Positions 55,741-63,890 of a DNA stretch of 64,000 nucleotides are shown here, piece by piece. Both the position numbers and the translations under genes were made by a program. The stretch spans positions 49,660 through 113,659 of the forward strand of contig NZ_PDCP01000015.1 of assembly GCF_002553505.1 (NCBI RefSeq). Reading direction: 5' to 3'. The notes below the pieces were generated by a model, which searched no databases, was not told the origin of the DNA, and was given only the letters and a program-made list of their open reading frames with translations. How positions within the stretch are numbered: position 1 is the stretch's first letter; each line of letters opens with the position of its first letter. Origin of the DNA: Mycolicibacterium agri (GTDB lineage: Bacteria > Actinomycetota > Actinomycetes > Mycobacteriales > Mycobacteriaceae).

Positions 55741-55753
55741 CGTTCGGCTTCCC

Positions 55754-55759
55754 TAGAGT
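55754..55759 (+). promoter_or_regulatory. Candidate -10, leaderless nitronate monooxygenase
   Basis: TAGAGT 6 nt before the ATG at 55766. Confidence 0.45.
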
Positions 55760-55765
55760 TCAGTC

Positions 55766-56725
55766 ATGGGGTTGAGCACGGTGTTGACCGCGATGTTCGG
55801 CATCGAATATCCGGTGGTGCTGGCTCCGATGGGCGATGTTGCGGGCGGGACGCTCGCCGCCGCGGTGTCCAACGGCGGCGGGCTGGGCGTGATCGGTGCG
55901 GGCCGAGGCGATCTGGCGTGGCTCGAGCGGGAGTGTGAGCGGGCCCGCGCGGGCACCGACAAGCCTTGGGGTATCGGCTTTCTGGCGTGGGCGATCGACG
56001 CGGAGGTGATCGACGCAGCGCTGGCGCAGTCGCCCGCGGCGATCATGCTGTCGTTCGGCGATCCCGCGCCGTTCATCGAGACGATCCGCGCCGCGGGTGT
56101 CCCGGTCATCGTTCAGGTGACGAACCTTCCGGAGGCTCGCCGCGCGCTGGACGCCGGCGCCGATGTCGTGGCCGCGCAGGGTTCGGAGGCGGGCGGTCAC
56201 CACGGCGGCGGGCGTGCCACACTGCCCTTCGTGCCTGCCGTCGTCGACATCGCCGGTTCGGTGCCGGTGCTGGCCGCAGGCGGGATCGCCGACGGTCGAG
56301 GGTTGGCGGCCGCGTTGGTGCTCGGCGCCGCAGGCGCCGTCATCGGAACCCGGTTCGAGGCCACGCCCGAAGCGCTGATCGAGCCGGCCGCCGTCGATGC
56401 GATCCTCGCCGCGGGCGCCGAGGACACCACCAGCGGACGCGCGCTCGATGTCATCCGCGACTCCCCGTGGCCCGAGCAGTATCCCGCGCGCACGCTGCGC
56501 AACAAGGTCACCGACCAGTGGCAGGGCCGCGAGGCCGGCATCGACGACGCAGCCAGGGCGGAGTTCCGCGCCGCGGTCGGCCGCGGCGATCCCGACTACG
56601 TGCCGATCTGGGCCGGTGAAGCCCTTGACATGGTGACCGAACACGTAAGCGCCGCAACGCTTGTCGGGCGCATCGCCCGCGAGGCGGAACAAGCCATCGC
56701 CGCGGCGGGCAGGGCCCATGGCTGA
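55766..56725 (+). CDS. Nitronate monooxygenase (2-nitropropane dioxygenase family)
   Basis: A 319-residue FMN TIM-barrel enzyme that oxidatively detoxifies nitronates such as propionate-3-nitronate. FMN contacts: YPVVLAPMGDVAGGTLAAAVSNGGGLGVIGAG at the N-terminus, then VAAQGSEAGGHHGG with the catalytic His, VLAAGGIADGRGLAAALVLGAAGAVIGTRFEAT (phosphate site). It lies between lhr and nei2, where I recall no gene in M. tuberculosis. The next SDR gene begins 8 nt before its end. Confidence 0.87.
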   Translation: MGLSTVLTAMFGIEYPVVLAPMGDVAGGTLAAAVSNGGGLGVIGAGRGDLAWLERECERARAGTDKPWGIGFLAWAIDAEVIDAALAQSPAAIMLSFGDPAPFIETIRAAGVPVIVQVTNLPEARRALDAGADVVAAQGSEAGGHHGGGRATLPFVPAVVDIAGSVPVLAAGGIADGRGLAAALVLGAAGAVIGTRFEATPEALIEPAAVDAILAAGAEDTTSGRALDVIRDSPWPEQYPARTLRNKVTDQWQGREAGIDDAARAEFRAAVGRGDPDYVPIWAGEALDMVTEHVSAATLVGRIAREAEQAIAAAGRAHG

Positions 56726-57653
56726 CCGCATCACCACGCCCTTCGGCTTCGAATCGACCGCGGCCGACGTCATTGACGACGTCGATCTGACCGGCAAATC
56801 GGCGATCGTCACCGGCGCCTCCTCCGGCATCGGTGTGGAGACCGCGCGGGCATTGGCCGCAGCGGGTGCGCGGGTCACGCTCGCCGTGCGCAACACCACG
56901 GACGGCGACCGCGTCGCCGCCGCAATCCGCGACAGCACCGGCAATACCAACGTCGACGTCGGCGCCGTCGACCTCAGCGACCTGTCCAGCGTCGGCGCCT
57001 TCGTCCGAGCCTGGTCGGGTCCGTTGCACATCCTCGTCAACAACGCAGGCGTGATGGCGATACCGGAGCTGACCATGTCGGCGAGCGGACACGAAATGCA
57101 GTTCGCCTCAAACCATCTCGGGCATTTCGCGCTCGCCGTGGAGTTGCACCGTGCGCTCGCCGTCGCCGAAGGCGCCAGGGTGGTGTCGGTGAGTTCGGCC
57201 GGCCATCTTCGCTCGCCGGTGGTGTTCGACGACATCGACTACGCGTTTCGTGACTACGACCCGTTCGGCGCCTACGGGCAGTCCAAGACCGCCAACGTGC
57301 TCTTCGCCGTCGAGGCCACCAGACGCTGGGCCGACGACGGGATCACCGCCAACGCTGTGATGCCCGGCGCCATCGTCACCCGGCTCGGCCGCCATGTCGA
57401 TGAACGGGTCGCGGCCGCCGCGATGAAACGCCAGCAGACGGTCAAGACCGTCGAGCAGGCGGCGGCGACGTCGGTGCTGCTGGCCGCCTCGCCGCTGCTC
57501 GACGGCGTCGGCGGTCGTTATTTCGAAGACTGCAACGAAGCGCGGGTCGTCGACAGGCGCGGCGCGCCGGGCCGCGGCGGCGTCGCCCCCTATGCGCTCG
57601 ACCCGGCCTATGCCGAACGGCTGTGGGACATCTCGCTGCGGATGATCGGATAG
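56718..57653 (+). CDS. SDR oxidoreductase (retinol-dehydrogenase-like)
   Basis: A 311-residue classical SDR with an N-terminal extension ([24 protein letters not shown]). NAD(P) motif [30 protein letters not shown], the helix [15 protein letters not shown], active Ser in [13 protein letters not shown], and Tyr-x3-Lys in [12 protein letters not shown]. The LGHFAL/AYGQSK pattern is that of RDH/WWOX-like SDRs acting on hydrophobic alcohols or ketones. It overlaps the monooxygenase end by 8 nt and ends 2 bp before nei2, so all three genes may be one transcript. Confidence 0.85.
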   Translation: MADRITTPFGFESTAADVIDDVDLTGKSAIVTGASSGIGVETARALAAAGARVTLAVRNTTDGDRVAAAIRDSTGNTNVDVGAVDLSDLSSVGAFVRAWSGPLHILVNNAGVMAIPELTMSASGHEMQFASNHLGHFALAVELHRALAVAEGARVVSVSSAGHLRSPVVFDDIDYAFRDYDPFGAYGQSKTANVLFAVEATRRWADDGITANAVMPGAIVTRLGRHVDERVAAAAMKRQQTVKTVEQAAATSVLLAASPLLDGVGGRYFEDCNEARVVDRRGAPGRGGVAPYALDPAYAERLWDISLRMIG

Positions 57654-57655
57654 CC

Positions 57656-58417
57656 ATGCCCGAGGGTGACACCGTCTTTCACACCGCGGAAAAGCTTCGC
57701 GAGGCGCTCGAGGGCAAGACGCTGACCCGCTGCGACGTCCGCGTCCCGCGCTACGCCACCGTCGATCTGACCGGGCAACGCGTCGACGAGGTGCTCAGCC
57801 GCGGCAAGCACCTGTTCATCCGGGTTGGCGATGCGAGTATCCACTCGCACCTGAAGATGGACGGCAGCTGGCGCGTCACGACCCGCGACCGGCCCAGCCG
57901 GGCGGGCCACCGCATCCGCATCATCCTGGAGGCCGGCGACGTGCAGGCTGCCGGCATCGACCTCGGGGTGCTGGAGATCCTCGACCGCGCACACGACGAG
58001 GACGTCGTCGCCCACCTCGGGCCCGACCTGCTGGGCCCCGACTGGGATCCTCAGCTGGCGAGGGCCAACCTCACCGCCGACCCGGACCGACCGTTAGCCG
58101 AGGCGCTGCTCGACCAACGGGTGATGGCCGGCGTCGGCAACGTGTACTGCAACGAGCTGTGCTTCATCTTCGGGCACCTGCCCACCGCGCCGGTGTCAGC
58201 GCTCAAGGATCCGCTGCGGGTGGTGCAGCGTGCACGAGACATGCTGTGGCTCAACAGGTCTCGCACCAATCGCACCACGACGGGCGACACCCGGCGCGGC
58301 CGGCAGGTGTGGGTCTACGGCAGGGCCGGCGAACCATGTCGGCGGTGCGGCACCGCCATCAGGTCAGACGACTCCGGCGATCGCATCGCGTTCTGGTGTC
58401 CGAACTGCCAGCGGTAG
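57656..58417 (+). CDS. nei2: Endonuclease VIII-type DNA glycosylase Nei2
   Basis: A 253-residue Fpg/Nei family base-excision enzyme for oxidised pyrimidines. After Met removal the N-terminal Pro-Glu ([13 protein letters not shown]) supplies the Schiff-base amine and acid. The conserved Lys lies in [11 protein letters not shown]; the H2TH region is [20 protein letters not shown]; the C-terminal zinc finger is [10 protein letters not shown]...FWCPNC. Orthologue of Rv3297. ATG 2 bp after the SDR stop. Being downstream of lhr suggests a small repair neighbourhood. Confidence 0.93.
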   Translation: MPEGDTVFHTAEKLREALEGKTLTRCDVRVPRYATVDLTGQRVDEVLSRGKHLFIRVGDASIHSHLKMDGSWRVTTRDRPSRAGHRIRIILEAGDVQAAGIDLGVLEILDRAHDEDVVAHLGPDLLGPDWDPQLARANLTADPDRPLAEALLDQRVMAGVGNVYCNELCFIFGHLPTAPVSALKDPLRVVQRARDMLWLNRSRTNRTTTGDTRRGRQVWVYGRAGEPCRRCGTAIRSDDSGDRIAFWCPNCQR

Positions 58418-58421
58418 CGGG

Positions 58422-58787
58422 TCAGCTCTCGTAGTAGTCGTTTCCGCGCGAGAACTCCACGAACGTGCACGCCTCGTCGCCGACCGTCCACGCGTCGTGT
58501 CCAGGCGGAAGGAGCATGACGTCACCGGCCGAGAACACCTCCTCGGAGCCGTCGGCCATCCGCACGCCAAGCGCGCCGCCGGTGACGACGGCGACGTGCG
58601 GTAGCTCGCACAGCTCGGTGCCCGCGTACTTTTTGAGGTCGTTCGACCATCTGGCGCCCTTGTCGAAGGTCACCTGAGTCACCGACATGCCGTCGAGGAC
58701 GGCGGTGCGTTTCGAGATCAGCCCGTGCACGTCGCTGTCGATGTCGGCGAAGCGCGCCTTTTGCATGGCGGGGTTGTAACTGCCCAT
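58422..58787 (-). CDS. Small cupin-domain protein
   Basis: A 121-residue single cupin: VTQVTFDKGARWSNDLKK, ELPHVAVVTGGALGVRMADGSEEVFSAGDVMLLPPGHDAWTVGDEACTFVEFS. The first metal motif is degenerate, with one His (PHVAVV); PPGHDAW supplies another. It is probably a binding or isomerase-like protein of unknown ligand. ATG at 58787; an internal ATG at 58766 is possible. It lies 46 bp downstream of the desaturase on the same strand and converges with nei2 (4-bp gap). Confidence 0.7.
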   Translation of the reverse strand: MGSYNPAMQKARFADIDSDVHGLISKRTAVLDGMSVTQVTFDKGARWSNDLKKYAGTELCELPHVAVVTGGALGVRMADGSEEVFSAGDVMLLPPGHDAWTVGDEACTFVEFSRGNDYYES

Positions 58788-58833
58788 GCCGGCGATTCAT
58801 ATCACGTGCAGCGGCCGTCGGCCAGAGTAAAAC

Positions 58834-59931
58834 TCAGGGCAACGCCAACCGGACGATCTTGCGGATAACGGTGGCGAACTGGCGCGGCAGCGGACCCGTG
58901 TTGTAGGGGATTCCGTAGCGCTTGCAGATCTCTTTGACCTCGACCGCGATCTCGGCGTGCCGATGCGCGGGGATGTCGGGGAACAGGTGGTGCTCGATCT
59001 GGAACGACAGGTTGCCACTGAGGATGTGAAACAGCTTGTTGCCGGTCAGGTTTGCCGACCCGAGGATCTGGCGGAAGTACCACTGGCCGCGGGTCTCGGC
59101 CTTGGTCTCCTCGATCGAGAACTCCTGGACGTCTTCCGGGAAATGCCCGCAGAAGATGATCATGTACGACCACACGTTGCGGATCAGGTTGGCGGTCAGG
59201 TTGCCTGCGAACACCCACGGCGCGAACGGACCGGCCAGCAGCGGGAAGCCCACGTAGTCCTTCAGCGTCTGCTTCTTGGTCTTGCGCCAGATGCCGTCGA
59301 GGATCTCCCGCTTGTCGGCCAGGGTGATCTCACCGGCGCGAATCCGCTCCGATTCCAGCTCGTGCAGCGCGACCCCGTACTGGAACAACACCATCAGCAG
59401 GAACGCGTAGACGGGGTTGCCCAGGAAGTAGGGCGTCCACCGTTGGTCCTTGCTCATCCGCAGGATGCCGTAGCCGACGTCGCGATCCATGCCGACGATG
59501 TTGGTGTAGGTGTGATGCATGTAGTTGTGCGAATGGCGCCACTGCTCGGCCGGGCATGCGGTATCCCATTCGAACTTCTTGCTCGACAACGCCGGGTCGC
59601 CGGTCCAGTCGTACTGGCCGTGCATGACGTTGTGGCCGATCTCCATGTTGTCCAGGATCTTCGACAGCCCCAGCATCGCGGTGCCCGCGAGCCAGAACGG
59701 CGGGAAGACACCCCCGAACAGCAGTGCTCGTCCTGCGACCTCTAATCCGCGCTGAGCCTTGATGATTCGCCGGATATAGGTGACATCGCGCTCGCCGAGG
59801 TCGGCGATCACGCGCTCCTTGAGTGCGTCGAGTTCGCGGCCGAAGGCCTCGGTCTGCTCCGGCGTCAGCGTGATGGTTTTGCCTGCGACGGTCTTCTGCA
59901 GGGTCTTCTGGGTAATGGTCGGTGCAGTCAT
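58834..59931 (-). CDS. desA3: Membrane acyl-CoA delta-9 desaturase (DesA3-like)
   Basis: A 365-residue di-iron membrane desaturase making oleoyl-type acyl chains. The His boxes are HNVMHGQYDW (HxxxH), HSHNYMHHTYTN (HxxxHH) and QIEHHLFPDIP (HxxHH). Hydrophobic hairpins surround them (PPFWLAGTAMLGLSKIL; NPVYAFLLMVLFQYGVAL; FPLLAGPFAPWVFAGNL). Similar to Rv3229c by memory. ATG at 59931 with GGAAGGAA upstream. It follows its putative reductase by 16 bp; a FabR/DesT-like regulator is divergent. Confidence 0.9.
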   Translation of the reverse strand: MTAPTITQKTLQKTVAGKTITLTPEQTEAFGRELDALKERVIADLGERDVTYIRRIIKAQRGLEVAGRALLFGGVFPPFWLAGTAMLGLSKILDNMEIGHNVMHGQYDWTGDPALSSKKFEWDTACPAEQWRHSHNYMHHTYTNIVGMDRDVGYGILRMSKDQRWTPYFLGNPVYAFLLMVLFQYGVALHELESERIRAGEITLADKREILDGIWRKTKKQTLKDYVGFPLLAGPFAPWVFAGNLTANLIRNVWSYMIIFCGHFPEDVQEFSIEETKAETRGQWYFRQILGSANLTGNKLFHILSGNLSFQIEHHLFPDIPAHRHAEIAVEVKEICKRYGIPYNTGPLPRQFATVIRKIVRLALP

Positions 59932-59947
59932 CGGATTGTTCCTTCCT

Positions 59948-61000
59948 TTACAGGGCGAGTTCGACATCGCCGACTGGCGCGGACACGCAGATCTGCACGT
60001 CCTCTTCATCGGCGCCGGACAACGCCCCGGTGATCAGGTTGCGCACGACGCCGCTGGTCTTGCGGCGGGTGCAGCTGTGGCAGATGCCCATGCGGCAGCC
60101 GCTCTCCGGTCGCAGGCCCGCGTCCTCGGCCTGCACCAGCAACGGCCTGCCGTCGTCGGTAGCCTCGATACCGCTGTTGCTGAACGAGATTCGACCACCG
60201 ACGCCGTCGGTCGGAGCGTCGAACGTCGGCGGCACGAAGCTCTCGGACTTCGCGTCGGGGCAGTGCGCGCGCACAGCGTCGACGAGGGCCGGTGGACCGC
60301 AGACGAACACCGCGTCGGGCTCGGGCATCGCGGCGGCCAGATGCTCGGCGGTGAAATGTCCCGCCAGATCGCCGACCCCGCCGCGGGTGTAACCGTGCAG
60401 CACGCGCACTCCGGTCATCGTCGCGAGTTCGTCGGCGTAGCAAGCCTCCTGCGGGCCGCGCGCGTAGTGGATGAACGAGACCTCGCCCTCGAACCCGTCG
60501 GCGCGCAGGGTGCGCAGCATCGACATCAGCGGGGTGATGCCGCTGCCGCCCGACACCAGCAGGATGCGCCGGGGCAGGACCGCGGGAAGCGTGAAGTCAC
60601 CGCCGACGGAATCGAGCCCGACGATCATTCCGGGGCGGGCGCGCTCGCACAGATAGGTCGACACCAGCCCGCCCTCGTGGCGGCCGATCGTCAACTCGAT
60701 GTGCACCGCGCTCTGCGCGCTGGCCGGCGAGTAGCAGCGGGTGCGGCGGCGGCCGTCGATCTCGACGGTGAGGTTGATGTGCTGACCGGCCCGAAATCCG
60801 GTGAACGCGCGATTCGGTTCCAGCGTCAACGTGACGCTGCGCGGGGTCTGGCGGCGGACCGCGACGACCTTCGCGCGGGCCTCGCTGCGGGTCCAGGTCG
60901 GATCCACCAGCTCGGTGTATCGGTCCACGCCGTGGGGGCCGGTCAGCAGCTCCAGCAGGGGCGACCGTCGCACGCGGCGTGTCAACGTTTCAGTGAACAT
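59948..61000 (-). CDS. Ferredoxin reductase with C-terminal 2Fe-2S domain (desaturase partner)
   Basis: A 350-residue electron-transfer protein (Rv3230c-like) passing electrons from NADPH to the desaturase. FAD domain: GQHINLTVEIDGRRRTRCYSPAS. NAD(P) domain: ILLVSGGSGITPLMSMLRTL and VFVCGPPALVDAV. The plant-type ferredoxin domain holds SGCRMGICHSCTRRKTSG with C-x4-C-x2-C and a later Cys in DVQICVSAP. ATG at 61000 is used; a TTG at 61036 would extend it by 12 residues. It heads the reductase-desaturase operon. Confidence 0.9.
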   Translation of the reverse strand: MFTETLTRRVRRSPLLELLTGPHGVDRYTELVDPTWTRSEARAKVVAVRRQTPRSVTLTLEPNRAFTGFRAGQHINLTVEIDGRRRTRCYSPASAQSAVHIELTIGRHEGGLVSTYLCERARPGMIVGLDSVGGDFTLPAVLPRRILLVSGGSGITPLMSMLRTLRADGFEGEVSFIHYARGPQEACYADELATMTGVRVLHGYTRGGVGDLAGHFTAEHLAAAMPEPDAVFVCGPPALVDAVRAHCPDAKSESFVPPTFDAPTDGVGGRISFSNSGIEATDDGRPLLVQAEDAGLRPESGCRMGICHSCTRRKTSGVVRNLITGALSGADEEDVQICVSAPVGDVELAL

Positions 61001-61057
61001 ATGTGCACCGTTGCTGAGTACAGCGTCATCCGTCAATGAAATCGCCCCTGATTGTGG

Positions 61058-61063
61058 TAGCTT
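61058..61063 (+). promoter_or_regulatory. Candidate -10, leaderless FabR/DesT-like gene
   Basis: TAGCTT 7 nt before the GTG at 61071, in the 70-bp divergent gap where an operator for both genes should lie. A TTGACG occurs on the minus strand at 61031-61036. Confidence 0.45.
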
Positions 61064-61070
61064 TCACAGA

Positions 61071-61745
61071 GTGAACAGTCGTACGCCTAGCTCACGTACG
61101 CGCAGATCAAGTCGGTCGCGGTCCCGCGACACGCTATCGCGGGAGGAGCGCAAAGAGGCCACCCGACGGGCCATCGTCGCCGCCGCGCTGCGCCTGCTCG
61201 ACGAGCGCAGCTTCTCGCAGCTGAGCCTGCGGGAAGTCACCCGCGAGGCCGGCATCGCACCGGCGGCGTTCTACCGGCACTTCGACTCGATGGAAGCCCT
61301 CGGGCTGGTGCTGATCGACGAGTCGTTCCGCGTGCTGCGCGACATGTTGCGCACCGCGCGAGCCGGACGGCTCGACCCGAAGCGCATCATCGAGTCCTCC
61401 GTCGACATCCTCATCGACGGCGTCAACGAGCGCCGGGAGTACTGGCAGTTCATCGGCCGCGAACGCAACAGCGGGCTGACCGTGCTGCGCTACGCGATTC
61501 GCACCGAAATCCGGCTCATCACTTCAGAATTGGCGATCGACCTGGCCCGCTTTCCCGGGCTGACCGACTGGAGCAGCGAGGATCTCAACATCCTGGCCAG
61601 CCTGTTCGTCAACGCGATGATCGTCATCGCCGAGGCCATCGAAGACGCCACCGATCAGGCCTCGCTCGACGAGATCAAGCGCGTCGCCGTCAAGCAGCTG
61701 CGGATGATCACCGTCGGCGTGAACGGCTGGCGCAGCAAGCCCTGA
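61071..61745 (+). CDS. TetR-type fatty-acid regulator (FabR/DesT-like)
   Basis: A 224-residue TetR regulator. After an Arg/Ser-rich N-terminus the DNA-binding domain reads EERKEATRRAIVAAALRLLDERSFSQLSLREVTREAGIAPAAFYRHFDSMEALGLVLIDES. This, and the later FIGRERNSGL and QLRMITVGVNGW, resemble E. coli FabR and Pseudomonas DesT closely from memory; those sense the acyl-CoA saturation state. Its divergence from a desaturase and reductase repeats the desT-desCB layout. GTG at 61071 with a -10 hexamer 7 nt upstream. Confidence 0.88.
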   Translation: MNSRTPSSRTRRSSRSRSRDTLSREERKEATRRAIVAAALRLLDERSFSQLSLREVTREAGIAPAAFYRHFDSMEALGLVLIDESFRVLRDMLRTARAGRLDPKRIIESSVDILIDGVNERREYWQFIGRERNSGLTVLRYAIRTEIRLITSELAIDLARFPGLTDWSSEDLNILASLFVNAMIVIAEAIEDATDQASLDEIKRVAVKQLRMITVGVNGWRSKP

Positions 61746-61766
61746 GGATCACCTGGCGGGGCTGGC

Positions 61767-61772
61767 TAGGGT
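61767..61772 (+). promoter_or_regulatory. Candidate -10, leaderless enoyl-CoA hydratase gene
   Basis: TAGGGT 7 nt before the ATG at 61780. Confidence 0.45.
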
Positions 61773-61779
61773 GTGGCCC

Positions 61780-62565
61780 ATGTCAGACCTGGAACTGAAC
61801 TATCCGCGCCCGGACATCGCCGTCGTCACGCTGAACCGCCCAGGAAAGCTCAACGCGCTGTCCTACCAGCTCGTCGAGAGCCTGCACGCGACGCTCGACG
61901 AGATCGGCGCCAACGACGAGTGCCGCGTCGTCGTCCTCACCGGCGCCGGCCGCGGGTTCTGCTCCGGTCTGGACCTGACCGACCCCAACCCGCCCGGCGC
62001 CGGCCGCGGCCTGGAGTTCCCGCGCTCGGGCATGCGGTGGCAGGAACGCATCGCCGACCTCACCGCGAGGATTCACCGGTTGCGCCAGCCCGTGATCGCC
62101 GCCGTCAACGGGCCTGCCTACGGCGGCGGCCTCGGCATCGCGGCGGCCTGCGACATCCGGCTGGCCAGCGAGTCCGCCCGGTTCTGCACGCAGTTCATCA
62201 AGCTCGGCCTCGGCGGCTGCGACATCGGCGTCAGCTACACGCTGCCCCGCATCATCGACGCGGGCCCGGCGTTCGACCTGATCCTGACCGCGCGCGTCGT
62301 CGACGCCGAGGAGGCGCTGCGGCTGGGCCTGGTCACCCGCATCTCGGCAGGTGAGTCGCTGATGGATGACGCTCTCGCCATCGCCGAAACCCTATGCGGC
62401 TACGGCAAATTCGGCGTCGAGTCGACCAAGCAGGTGCTGTGGGCGAACCTCGATGCGGGCAGCCTCGAAGCGGCGCTGCACGTCGAGAACCGCAGCCAGA
62501 TACTGGCGTCGGCCGGCGGCGAGATGAAGGCGGCCACCGAGGCGTTCCGCCAGCGCCGACGCTAG
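61780..62565 (+). CDS. Enoyl-CoA hydratase/isomerase family protein
   Basis: A 261-residue crotonase-fold protein. The oxyanion-hole segments are VLTGAGRGFCSGLDLTD (first Gly) and AAVNGPAYGGGLGIAAACDIRLAS (second). The catalytic Glu pair is not both conserved: the position after the second helix reads FIKLGLGGCDIGVSYTLPR. So it may act on a less common CoA thioester or be an isomerase. The ATG at 61780 is supported by a -10 hexamer 7 nt upstream; a GTG at 61771 is less likely. It follows the FabR-like gene by 34 bp. Confidence 0.85.
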   Translation: MSDLELNYPRPDIAVVTLNRPGKLNALSYQLVESLHATLDEIGANDECRVVVLTGAGRGFCSGLDLTDPNPPGAGRGLEFPRSGMRWQERIADLTARIHRLRQPVIAAVNGPAYGGGLGIAAACDIRLASESARFCTQFIKLGLGGCDIGVSYTLPRIIDAGPAFDLILTARVVDAEEALRLGLVTRISAGESLMDDALAIAETLCGYGKFGVESTKQVLWANLDAGSLEAALHVENRSQILASAGGEMKAATEAFRQRRR

Positions 62566-62595
62566 CCACCCCAAACGCCCCGCTCCCCCGCCGAA

Positions 62596-62690
62596 CGTGA
62601 AGAATCGGTGCAAATCCGCGCGGAAAAGCGCGGATTCTTCACGCTCGGCGAGACGGGGCCCGGCGAGAACAGGGCTCGGCGAGACGGGGC
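62596..62690. repeat. Hairpin plus short tandem repeats between convergent genes
   Basis: Two overlapping stems compete: CGTGAAGAATC (62596-62606) with 62633-62643, and AATCCGCGC (62613-62621) with 62628-62636; the right arms share 62633-62636. Next come three roughly 16-bp copies of a CGGCGAGACGGGGC-like unit (62644-62690). It is intergenic between the hydratase and SDR stops, probably terminating both. The GCGCGGATTC core also occurs at 37.25 kb. Confidence 0.75.
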
Positions 62691-62696
62691 CAAGCG

Positions 62697-63467
62697 CTAG
62701 CGCGGCGTTCCGCCGCCGTCGACGATGATCGTCGTGCCGGTCATGTAACTGCCGGCATCCGAACACAGCAGCAGCGCCGCGCCGACGATCTCGTCGGGCG
62801 TGCCGAGCCGCTTCATCAGCGTGCCACCGACCATCGCGTCGATGGCCTCCTGCGGGTTCTGCTGCATCATGTACGTGTCGATGGGCCCAGGCGCGATCGC
62901 GTTCACCCGGATGCCGAACTTCACGAATTCGGCTGCCATGGAACGGGTGTAGGACACCATCGCCGCCTTGGCGGCCGAGTAGATCGACAGCATCGGCGAG
63001 AAGTTGAACGCGCCGACCGACACCATGTTGAGCACCGCGGCGTGTTCGCTTACCTTCAGGTGCGGCAGCGCCTCCTGCACCAGCAGCACCGGCCCGCGTT
63101 GGTTCACCTCGAACGACTTGTTCAGCGCTTCGACCGTCATCGATCCCAGTGGCTGCGCCAACGGGTTCGCGGCGTTGTTCACCACGACGTCGACACCGCC
63201 GAACTCGTCGACGGTGGCTTGCACCAGCGCGGCGATCGCGTCGAGCTCGCCCATATGGGTGGGGACACCGATGGCCGAGCCGCCGAGTTGCCGCAGATGC
63301 TCGGCGGCCTGTTCGCAGGCGTCGGGTTTGCGGCTGGCCACCGCCACCCGCGCACCGGCGAGGACGAAGCCCTCGGCCATGGCGAGGCCGATCCCGCGCG
63401 TGCCGCCTGTCACGATGACGGTGCGGTCGGACATGTCGAAGAGACGGTCAAACGTTGTGCGATCCAC
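62697..63467 (-). CDS. SDR oxidoreductase (glucose-dehydrogenase/FabG-like)
   Basis: A 256-residue classical SDR. NAD(P) motif VIVTGGTRGIGLAMAEGF, VVVNNAANPLAQPLG, active site NMVSVGAFNFSPMLSIYSAAKAAMV (Ser...Tyr-x3-Lys), VNAIAPGPIDTYMM, and C-terminal AGSYMTGTTIIVDGGGTPR. Substrate unknown; the neighbouring hydratase and desaturase suggest lipid metabolism, but this is weak. GTG start at 63467 with no clear ribosome-binding site. Confidence 0.85.
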   Translation of the reverse strand: MDRTTFDRLFDMSDRTVIVTGGTRGIGLAMAEGFVLAGARVAVASRKPDACEQAAEHLRQLGGSAIGVPTHMGELDAIAALVQATVDEFGGVDVVVNNAANPLAQPLGSMTVEALNKSFEVNQRGPVLLVQEALPHLKVSEHAAVLNMVSVGAFNFSPMLSIYSAAKAAMVSYTRSMAAEFVKFGIRVNAIAPGPIDTYMMQQNPQEAIDAMVGGTLMKRLGTPDEIVGAALLLCSDAGSYMTGTTIIVDGGGTPR

Positions 63468-63509
63468 GCGATCAGCTAAACACGTCAGCCCGCGCCATCG
63501 AGCATGCGG

Positions 63510-63890
63510 CTAGTCGGCCACGGTCCACGCCGACGTCGCGATCAGGTCGCCTCGCTCGAGTCCGGCCGCCCGATGCTGGTGGATCTTGAGGTACTCCTCG
63601 TCGGTCACCATCTCGATGAACGCCGCGGGCGACGGGTATTCGATCACGAGAATGGCATCCCACCAAGGTTTTTCGCCCTCACCTATCACTTGCGTCGGCG
63701 CGCCGCCCGCATAGCGCACGTTCCCGCCGACCCGCTTCAAGTGCGGTGCGGCCTCCTGCATGTAACGGACGTAGCTTTCCCAACCGCCGTCGGCGTGGAA
63801 CTTCAGCAGGTTGATCATCACGACAGGAGCGTCGGCGGGCCGGGCGGCAAGCGCCGCGAGCTCCTGCGTCGGCTCGAGCGGCCCGCCCAT
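63510..63890 (-). CDS. DUF1330-type dimeric alpha-beta barrel protein
   Basis: A 126-residue protein: PVVMINLLKFHADGGWESYVRYMQEAAPHLKRVGGNVRYAGGAPTQVIGEGE and WDAILVIEYPSPAAFIEMVTDEEYLKIHQHRAAGLE are the typical strands and helices of the DUF1330/EthD-like ferredoxin-fold family. Function unknown. The ATG overlaps the stop of the upstream polyproline protein as TGATG, so the two genes are coupled. It lies 42 bp upstream of the SDR gene. Confidence 0.75.
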   Translation of the reverse strand: MGGPLEPTQELAALAARPADAPVVMINLLKFHADGGWESYVRYMQEAAPHLKRVGGNVRYAGGAPTQVIGEGEKPWWDAILVIEYPSPAAFIEMVTDEEYLKIHQHRAAGLERGDLIATSAWTVAD

